Source: JAEUSI01 sp036782915 (GTDB lineage: Bacteria; Bacteroidota; Ignavibacteria; Tepidaquicellales; Tepidaquicellaceae). Taken from it: 40,985 nt of DNA. Positions 15,994-22,712 of this stretch are shown here, piece after piece. The stretch spans positions 1 through 40,985 of the forward strand of contig DAIPYE010000005.1 of NCBI GenBank assembly GCA_036782915.1, written 5' to 3'. Below the pieces are notes generated by a model, which was given only the letters and a program-made list of their open reading frames with translations, had not been told where the DNA came from and did no database searches. The stretch's first letter is position 1, and the number at the start of each line of letters is the position of its first letter. A program made the position numbers and the translations under genes.

Positions 15994-16412
15994 GAGTGTG
16001 CCACGTTTTAAGGTGTGCCACATTTTAAAAATGTGGCACGAGTGGTTTTTTGTGATTCAAAAAAATTAAAAGTTCTAAAATTTTTTAATTTTCGTTCAAA
16101 ATTTAAACATTTTCTAAAATTAATTTCAGGAGTCAACATAACAAATTAAGTTTTAATACTAATTTAAGTTGGCCATTATAAAAATATGTTCAAAAGAATA
16201 GCCACTAATTGCACAAATTAACAAGATTTTAATTGAATATTTATTAGAGCAACCATTTTAAAATTCGTAAAAATTTGTGCAATTTGCAGCAAAAAATTAT
16301 TATAAAAGTTATTAGGGGTCATCTTAAGATACTAAATTGTTTGTTTCTACAATTTTAATTTCAAAATGCTTTAAAAACCTTATTTCAAAAATACTAAATA
16401 CTGTCTAAGATG
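15994..16412 (-). repeat. Dispersed element, copy A: AT-rich body, hairpin, 17-bp unit
   Basis: Read on the minus strand the element begins ATCTTAGACAG (16411-16401), runs through an AT-rich body, then reaches a perfect inverted repeat GTGCCACATTTT/AAAATGTGGCAC (16015-16026 and 16028-16039). The exact 17-mer GTGGCACACCTTAAAAC (16021-16005) follows, then a partial unit GTGGCACAC (16004-15996). The same order of parts occurs at 40549-40985 on the plus strand. In both places the element lies just past the 3' end of a co-oriented gene (here the 16488 deaminase). Boundaries are approximate. Confidence 0.7.
16201..16290. repeat. Inverted repeat inside copy A (MITE-like or RNA hairpin)
   Basis: AATTGCACAAAT (16207-16218) and ATTTGTGCAATT (16273-16284) are perfect 12-bp inverted arms 54 bases apart. 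Weaker complementarity extends both ways to about 16201 and 16290, so the 90-bp segment could fold into one long hairpin. The corresponding segment is missing from the shorter copy B, which suggests a separate insertion. Confidence 0.5.
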
Positions 16413-16487
16413 AAAAAATGTTTTGACAATTGTATTTTATTTCATCAATGATACAAATTTGAAAGTATAAAACTCCGGAAATTTTAT

Positions 16488-16928
16488 TTACAGCTCTCCG
16501 ATATCCTCAAACCACAGATCAGGATTTTTATCAATGAATTCTTTCATTAGATTTTTGCACTCTGTAAGATTAAGGTTTATAACTTCAATCCCGTGCGATT
16601 CCATAAATTCTCTTGCTCCGCTGAATGTTTCATCTTCTCCCGCAACAACTTTCTTTATGCCGAACTGGACACTCGCTCCTGCACAAAGATAACACGGCAT
16701 CAGAGTCGAATATAAAATTGTGTCCCTGTAAATACCTATTCTGCCTGCATTCATAAGACAATCAATTTCTGCATGAATTACAGGATCATTTTTCTGAACT
16801 CTTTTATTGTGACCTCTGCCGATGATCTCACCGTCTTTCACTAGCACAGACCCGATCGGAATTCCGCCTTCTGCCAGTCCTTTTCTCGCTTCATCAATTG
16901 CTGCCTGCATAAATTTATCCATAATCAT
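16488..16928 (-). CDS. Nucleoside/cytosine deaminase of the yeast Fcy1 type
   Basis: A zinc-dependent cytidine-deaminase-superfamily enzyme. The zinc and proton-shuttle motif is IHAEIDC (HAE) and the second is MPCYLCAGA (PCxxC). GGIPIGSVLVKDGEIIGRGHN, here split as GGIPIGSVLV and GRGHNKRVQK, and the C-terminal NPDLWFEDIGEL closely resemble yeast cytosine deaminase Fcy1, whose C-terminus is nearly the same. It probably deaminates cytosine or a related base/nucleoside, but bacterial members are usually left as nucleoside deaminase. MIMDK offers ATGs at 16928 and 16922. It is the last gene of a close string, six bases after the DUF985 cupin. Confidence 0.85.
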   Translation of the reverse strand: MIMDKFMQAAIDEARKGLAEGGIPIGSVLVKDGEIIGRGHNKRVQKNDPVIHAEIDCLMNAGRIGIYRDTILYSTLMPCYLCAGASVQFGIKKVVAGEDETFSGAREFMESHGIEVINLNLTECKNLMKEFIDKNPDLWFEDIGEL

Positions 16929-16934
16929 TTAATT

Positions 16935-17438
16935 TTAATTCGTTAATTCTTCAATAATTTTTTTGTGTTCCGGATATAAACTGATCAGTTCGCTTCTTCT
17001 CCCCATTTCAAAATCATCAAAATGAAATCCGGGTGAAACTGTACATCCTGCCAGACAATATGAATTTTCCTCTGATACTTTTGCCCCGAACCAGACTCCG
17101 GCTTTCAGCAATATCTGCGGATTTTCTCCTTCTTCTATATCCAATCCGAGTTTAATAATACTGAGTTTTCCCTTCTCACCGATCACATATATTATCATTC
17201 CGCTTCCATCATAGAAATGAAACATTTCATCAGATTTTAATCTGTGTAATTTTGAAGTCTGATCATTTTCAAGTAAATAATAAATTGCCGTTCCGAAGTT
17301 TCTGACGTCATTATATCTTTCCGGTAAATGTTCTTTCGAAATACTTTCATCTGACCTGTAGCTTTCTTTATAAAATCCACCTTCGGGATGCGGTAGCATG
17401 TTCAGATTTTCTATCCAGTATCCTGCGTTTCTTTTCAT
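16935..17438 (-). CDS. DUF985 cupin protein
   Basis: A single-domain cupin of the DUF985 (cupin_5) family. Diagnostic stretches are LNMLPHPEGGFYKESYRS at the N-terminus, RNFGTAIYYLLE, SKLHRLKSDEMFHFYDG and the C-terminal AGCTVSPGFHFDDFEMG. The H-x-x-x-x-E-x-x-H-like set in LHRLKSDEMFHF is the likely metal site. Family function is unsettled; some members are annotated as sugar-phosphate or small-molecule binding. It is 167 residues, full length for the family, sandwiched between another cupin (9 bp) and the deaminase (6 bp), so all three probably share a transcript. Confidence 0.88.
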   Translation of the reverse strand: MKRNAGYWIENLNMLPHPEGGFYKESYRSDESISKEHLPERYNDVRNFGTAIYYLLENDQTSKLHRLKSDEMFHFYDGSGMIIYVIGEKGKLSIIKLGLDIEEGENPQILLKAGVWFGAKVSEENSYCLAGCTVSPGFHFDDFEMGRRSELISLYPEHKKIIEELTN

Positions 17439-17447
17439 ATTTTAAAA

Positions 17448-17765
17448 TTAAAAATGAACTGCGATCCAGATACATTCCGGATCAGCACTTGTGCTTTCCA
17501 CTCTGTGTTTTGTATTTTTTTGAATGAATAAATAATCGCCGGGATTTAAATTATTTACAGTATCATCTTCGAATCTTATCACAGCTTTTCCCTGAAGCAG
17601 TATCACCCATTCGTCCCTGTCCTGTTCAAGCCATTGATCAACAGGTGTACTTTGCCCTGTTGATACTATTTTTTCAATCAGTAAATTATCTGTTTCAATT
17701 AAAGGCTGGAAGTATTCAAATTCTTTCGGAAAGTTATCCGGGGAGGTGAAAATATTTTTGGACAT
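17448..17765 (-). CDS. Small cupin-fold protein
   Basis: A 105-residue single cupin barrel. The conserved double motif is seen as DRDEWVILLQGKAVIRFEDD followed by LNPGDYLFIQKNTKHRVES. The first motif lacks the usual His-x-His (it has DEW), while the second keeps the final His, so the metal site is partial, as in many small cupins related to putative phosphatidic-acid or sugar-binding proteins. Substrate unknown. Its ATG lies only about three bases downstream of the T-run of an intrinsic terminator, leaving no room for its own promoter; see the terminator entry. Confidence 0.8.
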   Translation of the reverse strand: MSKNIFTSPDNFPKEFEYFQPLIETDNLLIEKIVSTGQSTPVDQWLEQDRDEWVILLQGKAVIRFEDDTVNNLNPGDYLFIQKNTKHRVESTSADPECIWIAVHF

Positions 17766-17769
17766 AAAA

Positions 17770-17798
17770 TAAAAAACGGCAGGATTTTAAACCTGCCG
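17770..17798 (-). terminator. Intrinsic terminator/attenuator between the hydroxylase and cupin genes
   Basis: On the minus strand CGGCAGG and CCTGCCG form a perfect seven-pair GC-rich stem (17798-17792 with 17783-17777) around the loop TTTAAAAT, followed by TTTTTT. This is the best intrinsic terminator in the window. It lies in the 41-bp gap after the fatty-acid hydroxylase and ends just before the cupin ATG at 17765. Confidence 0.85.
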
Positions 17799-17806
17799 CA
17801 ATAAAT

Positions 17807-18460
17807 TTAATTCTTACCGACTACAACTGTAGATTTGGATTCTTTTTTCTCTTTGACCTGAACCGGAACTGTTCCGAACACATAATCCCAAAGCGGATTA
17901 CTCACTCCGTAAGCCGTCTGATCATCACCAAAATGATGACGCAGATGATATGTTCTTAAAAACTTTCCGATTTTACCGTTCATCACAAAATGATGAGTCG
18001 CATAATGAATGGAATCATAAGCAACATATCCAAGTACAAATCCGGAAAAAATACTGAGGTAATAACTTCCAAATACTCCTTTGAAAATAAAAAAGAATAG
18101 TGTTGCCAGCGGAATGCTGACAAGTAAAGGCATTACAAGCCTTGTGGAATCTCTCGGATAATCGTGATGAATTCCATGAACAAGAAAATGAACTTTCTGC
18201 CCAAGTGCTGATTTTGGATGATAATGAAATGCCCATCGGTGAATCACATACTCCATTAAAGTCCATAACAGAATTCCGATCAGGAGACTTATTACTCCCG
18301 ATAAAATGCCGATCTCTTTTGAACCGTAATATGAACATGCAGCTATTACCGGTATAAACACAAACAACGGTGTCGCCGGATGAATATGTGAAAAATATTC
18401 AAGAACCGGATTTTTAAATAATCTTATAGTTTCGTCCTTATTTGAAACAAATTTAGCCAT
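17807..18460 (-). CDS. Fatty acid hydroxylase / sterol desaturase superfamily membrane protein
   Basis: An integral membrane diiron hydroxylase. The histidine clusters are HRWAFH near residue 74, HFLVHGIHHDYP near residue 91, HYATHH near residue 152 and HLRHHFGD near residue 172. Their order and spacing match fatty acid 2-hydroxylases (yeast Scs7/human FA2H) without the cytochrome b5 domain. Four hydrophobic segments flank the clusters. It would hydroxylate acyl chains in membrane lipids or LPS-type lipids, but the substrate is not shown. It is 217 residues, full length. The 3' end is followed by a strong intrinsic terminator. Confidence 0.88.
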   Translation of the reverse strand: MAKFVSNKDETIRLFKNPVLEYFSHIHPATPLFVFIPVIAACSYYGSKEIGILSGVISLLIGILLWTLMEYVIHRWAFHYHPKSALGQKVHFLVHGIHHDYPRDSTRLVMPLLVSIPLATLFFFIFKGVFGSYYLSIFSGFVLGYVAYDSIHYATHHFVMNGKIGKFLRTYHLRHHFGDDQTAYGVSNPLWDYVFGTVPVQVKEKKESKSTVVVGKN

Positions 18461-18535
18461 TTTTGATTGTTTTATTTAGTGAGTGTAAAATAGCAAAATT
18501 AATGAAGCTTTTAAATGAATATTTTTGCCCTGTTC

Positions 18536-18904
18536 TTACTTTCCGGCTTTCAACAGATCTCTTATCTCTTCAAGTAATTCCTGATCTCTTGAAGGAGCTG
18601 CCGGCGCTTCATCTTCTTTTGTTCTGAAATTATTAATTGCCTTTACTACAAAGAATAACACCAAGGCTATGATAAGAAAATTTATAATTGCCTGAATTAA
18701 TTTCCCGTAAGGCAAAACTGCTCCTCCTACTGTTACTGAAAGTCCGCTGAAATCAATTCCGCCGACGATTATCCCTATAAGAGGCATGAAGAGATCAGCT
18801 ACGACTGATGCTACAATAGCTCCGAATGCTGCGCCGATAATTACACCAATTGCCAGATCAATTGCATTTCCTTTTGAAATGAATTCTTTAAATTCTTTTA
18901 TCAT
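18536..18904 (-). CDS. mscL: Large-conductance mechanosensitive channel MscL
   Basis: A homopentameric inner-membrane channel that opens under membrane tension and protects against hypo-osmotic shock. It has the N-terminal amphipathic helix KEFKEFISKGNAIDLAIGVI and the pore helix IGAAFGAIVASVVADLFMP, with LMPLIG-like spacing. A second membrane segment, FLIIALVLFFVVKAIN, ends in the cytoplasmic bundle helix LLEEIRDLL. The 122-residue length is typical. It lies 50 bp after the Ppx/GppA gene on the same strand and 75 bp before the hydroxylase. Confidence 0.97.
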   Translation of the reverse strand: MIKEFKEFISKGNAIDLAIGVIIGAAFGAIVASVVADLFMPLIGIIVGGIDFSGLSVTVGGAVLPYGKLIQAIINFLIIALVLFFVVKAINNFRTKEDEAPAAPSRDQELLEEIRDLLKAGK

Positions 18905-18954
18905 GATTTTTAGTTAGGTTTATAAAATATTTTCGTTAAAGTAATATTATATAC

Positions 18955-19878
18955 TTATTTATTAAAGTCAGCTATGTTTTTCATTAATCCGTATCTCAAT
19001 CCTTTTGTTGAAACGGTAACCGAATTAAATTTTTTATACTTCATTATTTCCGTCAGTATTAATATACCCGGAATAATTATTTCACTTCTGCCTGCCATAA
19101 ATTCCCCGATACTCAGTCTTTCATCATTTGTCATATTTATCAGTTGTTCATATATAATTTCAATTTCAAAAAGAGATATTCTGTCTTTATGAATTTTCTC
19201 CTCATCAAAATAATTCAGTTTGTTTTTTATTGCAGAAAGTGTTGTAAGTGTTCCGGCTACACCCACTAATTCCGAGTTATTTGTATTCCCGAAATCATCA
19301 GAACTCAAAACATCATGTATGAATATTTTAGCCTTCATTAAATTTTCAGTTCTGAAATCTTCTTTAAAATAATTTTCAAACAATCTTACCGAGCCGGCAT
19401 TGAAACTTTTTGAATTTAAAATTCCGTTTTCCATATAACTCAGCTCCGTACTTCCTCCGCCAATGTCTAACACTGCATAATTTTTCTTCGGCAAATCAAA
19501 TACTGCTCCTTCAAATCCATACTTCGCTTCATCTTCACCTGAAATAACTTTAATTTCTGTTCCCGTCTCTCTTTTAATAAATTCAATGAACTCAGAACTG
19601 TTCTTTGCTTCTCTCAAAGCACATGTTCCGAATGCAAATATTTTTTTTGAATTATACTTTTCTGAGATCTCCGAATAATTTTTAAATATCTCTGCAACTT
19701 TCTGAAATTTATCTTCTGAAATATTTCCGGATTTATAAAGACCCTTTCCCAGTCTTGGAATTTCCTGTGCTTCATATAGTTTTTTAAGATCTTTCCCGGA
19801 AAGTGAGGCAATGAGTAAAAGGCAGGTGTTTGTTCCTAAATCGATTACAGAATTAATTTCATTATAACTTGACCGCAT
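18955..19878 (-). CDS. Ppx/GppA family exopolyphosphatase/pppGpp phosphohydrolase
   Basis: An actin-like ATPase-fold phosphatase acting on inorganic polyphosphate or pppGpp. The phosphate-1 motif is VIDLGTNTCLLLIA near residue 12, GEDEAKYGFEGA near residue 118 gives the catalytic Glu region, and the phosphate-2 motif is VLDIGGGSTELSY near residue 135. SLFEIEIIY and the C-terminal VSTKGLRYGLM are also typical. The 307 residues cover only the two N-terminal domains, as in the short bacterial forms without the HD-like domain of E. coli Ppx. The ATG at 19878 overlaps the end of prmA by 17 bp, implying translational coupling. Confidence 0.9.
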   Translation of the reverse strand: MRSSYNEINSVIDLGTNTCLLLIASLSGKDLKKLYEAQEIPRLGKGLYKSGNISEDKFQKVAEIFKNYSEISEKYNSKKIFAFGTCALREAKNSSEFIEFIKRETGTEIKVISGEDEAKYGFEGAVFDLPKKNYAVLDIGGGSTELSYMENGILNSKSFNAGSVRLFENYFKEDFRTENLMKAKIFIHDVLSSDDFGNTNNSELVGVAGTLTTLSAIKNKLNYFDEEKIHKDRISLFEIEIIYEQLINMTNDERLSIGEFMAGRSEIIIPGILILTEIMKYKKFNSVTVSTKGLRYGLMKNIADFNK

Positions 19879-20713
19879 AAATCCCGATCCACTCAGATTT
19901 AATTATAATATCAACCACTTCAAATTCATACTGGGTCAGAAATTCCAGGATCTCCTGATCTTCCGAAGATAAAATTCCCGAGATAAATAATTTTCCTTTT
20001 GGATTTATTTTTGCCGTGATGTGCTCAATGTTATCTATGATCACACTTCTGATTATGTTTGCGCAGATCACGTCAAAGGAATCATCTTCAATTTGCGAAA
20101 TATTCTTATTTAACAATTTCACTTTATCCTTCACTGAATTTCTCCCGAAATATTCCATTGCATTGCTGATCGAATCATCATCAATATCAATTGCCACTGC
20201 GCTTTCAACTCCGAGTTTAATTCCTGCAATTGTCAGAATTCCTGTGCCGGTCCCGAAATCAAGTAACTTCTTCTCTTCACCGATTATGTAATCACTCATT
20301 AATTCCAGAACAAGCTGTGTAGTTTCATTATGTCCCGTTCCGAATGACATCTTCGGATCGATCTCGATCAGTATTTTATTTTCAATATTTTTTAATTCAT
20401 TCTTTTTCCATGACGGATAAACAATGATCTTTTCCTTTATGTAAACCGGTTCAATTGATCTTTCCCAGTTCTCGTTCCAGTTCTGATTTTTAAGCTTTAC
20501 TACTTCAATATCATTTTCGCTGATTATTTTTTCTTTTATCAGAAATTTTTTAAGAGCATTTACTTCCTTTGTGCTCTTCTCTTCAAAATAAACTTTCAGC
20601 GATCCGTTCTCTTCCAGAATATTTTCAATTCCCTTTACATACAAAGCATTATACAGTTCTTCGTAATTTTCCTTGTTAAATATGATCTGAACTTCTATAA
20701 AATTATTTTCCAT
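19862..20713 (-). CDS. prmA: Ribosomal protein L11 methyltransferase
   Basis: A SAM-dependent enzyme that trimethylates amino groups of ribosomal protein L11. The N-terminal domain contains the short IIFNKENYEELYNALYVKG-type L11-binding fold. The catalytic domain shows DPKMSFGTGHNETTQL near residue 123, SAM motif I LLDFGTGTGILTIAGIKLG near residue 145, AIDIDDDSI and DVICANIIRSV near residue 213 (usually ANI with L/A after). The 283-residue length fits PrmA (293 in E. coli). AAGGAG precedes the ATG at 20713. It overlaps folD by 11 bp and ppx by 17 bp, so three consecutive genes are translationally coupled. Confidence 0.92.
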   Translation of the reverse strand: MENNFIEVQIIFNKENYEELYNALYVKGIENILEENGSLKVYFEEKSTKEVNALKKFLIKEKIISENDIEVVKLKNQNWNENWERSIEPVYIKEKIIVYPSWKKNELKNIENKILIEIDPKMSFGTGHNETTQLVLELMSDYIIGEEKKLLDFGTGTGILTIAGIKLGVESAVAIDIDDDSISNAMEYFGRNSVKDKVKLLNKNISQIEDDSFDVICANIIRSVIIDNIEHITAKINPKGKLFISGILSSEDQEILEFLTQYEFEVVDIIIKSEWIGIYAVKL

Positions 20714-21587
20714 ATATTACTCCTTTTGCAGAGTCTAATGTGTTGCGCATCAGCATTGCAATTGTCATTGGTCCGACTCCGCCGGGAACGGGTGTGATCA
20801 TTCCGCATTTGTCAAAACAATCTTCATAATCAACATCTCCCGTTATCTTATATCCGGTTTTGGATTGACTGTCTTCGACCCTGTTAATACCAACGTCAAT
20901 TATTACACAACTTTCTTTTATAAAATCTTTCTTTACAAAATTTGCTTTTCCTATTGCGGCAATTAATATATCCGCTTTGGAAGTGACATCTTTCATGTTC
21001 TGTGTTTTGCTGTGACAAACTGTTACAGTCGAATTGAATTCTTTCTGTATCAATAAATTTGCAACCGGCTTCCCGACTATGTTACTTCTCCCAATTACAA
21101 CTGCATTTTTGCCTGAAGTTTCAACTCCGCTTCTTCTTAGCAATTCAATTATCCCAAACGGTGTGCAGGGTATAAAACATTTTTCTCCGATAACAAGTCT
21201 TCCTGTATTCAGCGGATGAAATCCGTCTACATCTTTTCTGTAATCTATCGCAGCAATTACTTTTTGTTCGTTAATATGATCCGGCAAAGGAAGCTGAATT
21301 AAAATACCGTGTATCTTTTCATCCTTATTGAATTTTTCTATCAGTTCAAGCAGTTCATACTCTGAAATTTTTTCTGACAATGTTTCTGTCACTGAATAAA
21401 ATCCAAGCTCTTCACAAGTTTTTCCTTTACTCTTTACATAAACTTTTGATGCGGGATTTTCCCCGACAAGTATAAATGCTAGCCCGGGAATGATACCTGT
21501 TTCTGATTTTAATTTTTCTGTTTCGGATTTGACTTCGGATTTGATTTGAGATGCGATCAGCTTTCCGTCTATTATTTTGTTTTCCAA
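20703..21587 (-). CDS. folD: Methylenetetrahydrofolate dehydrogenase / methenyltetrahydrofolate cyclohydrolase
   Basis: A bifunctional one-carbon enzyme interconverting methylene-, methenyl- and formyl-tetrahydrofolate with NADP. The catalytic region is FILVGENPASKVYVKSKGK (Tyr and Lys). The other substrate motifs are GILIQLPLPDHI, DYRKDVDGFHPLNTGRL and the NADP-binding VVIGRSNIVGKPVANLL. The family signature PGGVGPMTIAML closes the chain. The 294 residues are full length. The start is TTG at 21587 (MENKIIDGK). It lies 31 bp after carA and overlaps prmA. Confidence 0.96.
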   Translation of the reverse strand: MENKIIDGKLIASQIKSEVKSETEKLKSETGIIPGLAFILVGENPASKVYVKSKGKTCEELGFYSVTETLSEKISEYELLELIEKFNKDEKIHGILIQLPLPDHINEQKVIAAIDYRKDVDGFHPLNTGRLVIGEKCFIPCTPFGIIELLRRSGVETSGKNAVVIGRSNIVGKPVANLLIQKEFNSTVTVCHSKTQNMKDVTSKADILIAAIGKANFVKKDFIKESCVIIDVGINRVEDSQSKTGYKITGDVDYEDCFDKCGMITPVPGGVGPMTIAMLMRNTLDSAKGVIYGK

Positions 21588-21618
21588 TTTAATAATAATT
21601 GAATATTTTTTTAATATT

Positions 21619-22701
21619 TTATTTTTCTATCATTCCCATAAATTCCTCAAACAAATACTTGCTGTCATTTGGTCCGGGTGAAGCTTCAGGATGATACTGA
21701 ACCGACATCACGGGATATTTTTTATGACGAATGCCTTCATTTGTACTGTCATAAAGATTTGTATGTGTTATCTCAATTTTGTTTTTATCTATTGAATTTT
21801 CATCCACTGCAAAACCGTGGTTCTGCGAAGTGATCTCTATACTGTTCCTTTTATGATTTTTTACCGGATGATTTCCGCCGCGGTGACCGAATTTAAGTTT
21901 ATATGTCTTCGCGCCGAGAGCAAGCGATATAATCTGATGCCCGAGGCAAATTCCGAATACCGGAATATTTGTTTCAATTAATTTTTTTGCGTTTTCGATT
22001 CCGTAAGTTACTGCTTCAGGATCTCCCGGACCGTTTGATAAAAATATTCCGTCAGGTTTGTAATCAATAATTTCTTTGTATCCGGTTTCTGCATTAAAAA
22101 TTTTCAGCTCAACATCAAAATTCAGAAACTCACGGAGAATATTTTGTTTTATCCCAAAGTCATAAACAGCAATTTTATACTTCGCATTTTCTGATTTTAA
22201 AGTATAATTATTTTTAACTGATACAAATTTTACCAGATCCAGCCCGTTCATTTTTGGACAAGCGCAAACTTTTTCAATTAACTTTGAGTCGGATAATTTT
22301 TCAGAGGTAATCAATCCTCTCATAGCTCCTTCGCTCCGTATCATTTTAGTAAGAGCTCTTGTGTCAATTCCTGAAATTCCCGGCTTTTTATATTTCTTAA
22401 GATATTCATCCAGAGAATCTGTTCCCTTGAAATTACTCCATTCATCTTCGTAACTGCCGGTAACTAATCCCGCCGCCTGAACTTTTGCGGATTCAGTATC
22501 TTCGTCATTTGTTCCGTAATTTCCAATGAGAGGATTTGTCATTATAATTATCTGACCAAAATAAGAAGGGTCTGAAAGAATTTCCTGATAGCCTGTAAGC
22601 GAAGTATTAAAAACAACTTCACCTGCAGAAGATTCATTATAACCGAATATATTACCTTCGAATATTTCTCCGTTCTCTAAAACTAATTTACCTTTTCTCA
22701 A
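21619..22701 (-). CDS. carA: Carbamoyl-phosphate synthase small (glutaminase) chain
   Basis: Supplies ammonia from glutamine for carbamoyl phosphate, feeding arginine and pyrimidine synthesis. The N-terminal domain begins KLVLENGEIFEGNIFGYNES and includes VVFNTSLTGYQEILSDPSY. The class I glutaminase domain has FLSNGPGDP, the nucleophile elbow GICLGHQIISLALG (Cys) and NHPVKN with the His/Glu pair QYHPEASPGP. The 360 residues are full length. The start is TTG at 22701, fixed by the conserved N-terminus. carB is not adjacent: the upstream neighbour is an S9 peptidase (11 bp) and the downstream one is folD. Confidence 0.96.
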   Translation of the reverse strand: MRKGKLVLENGEIFEGNIFGYNESSAGEVVFNTSLTGYQEILSDPSYFGQIIIMTNPLIGNYGTNDEDTESAKVQAAGLVTGSYEDEWSNFKGTDSLDEYLKKYKKPGISGIDTRALTKMIRSEGAMRGLITSEKLSDSKLIEKVCACPKMNGLDLVKFVSVKNNYTLKSENAKYKIAVYDFGIKQNILREFLNFDVELKIFNAETGYKEIIDYKPDGIFLSNGPGDPEAVTYGIENAKKLIETNIPVFGICLGHQIISLALGAKTYKLKFGHRGGNHPVKNHKRNSIEITSQNHGFAVDENSIDKNKIEITHTNLYDSTNEGIRHKKYPVMSVQYHPEASPGPNDSKYLFEEFMGMIEK

Positions 22702-22712
22702 TTATATTAAAT

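Larger units (their letters stand above)
15836..16487. other. 652-bp non-coding, repeat-bearing intergenic stretch
   Basis: There is no convincing gene on either strand. It holds copy A of the hairpin/17-bp repeat element (15994-16412) and an embedded inverted repeat (16201-16290), listed separately. 15836-15990 is AT-rich sequence between the element and the transporter start and would contain the transporter promoter; no clear promoter motif was recognised. Confidence 0.6.
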
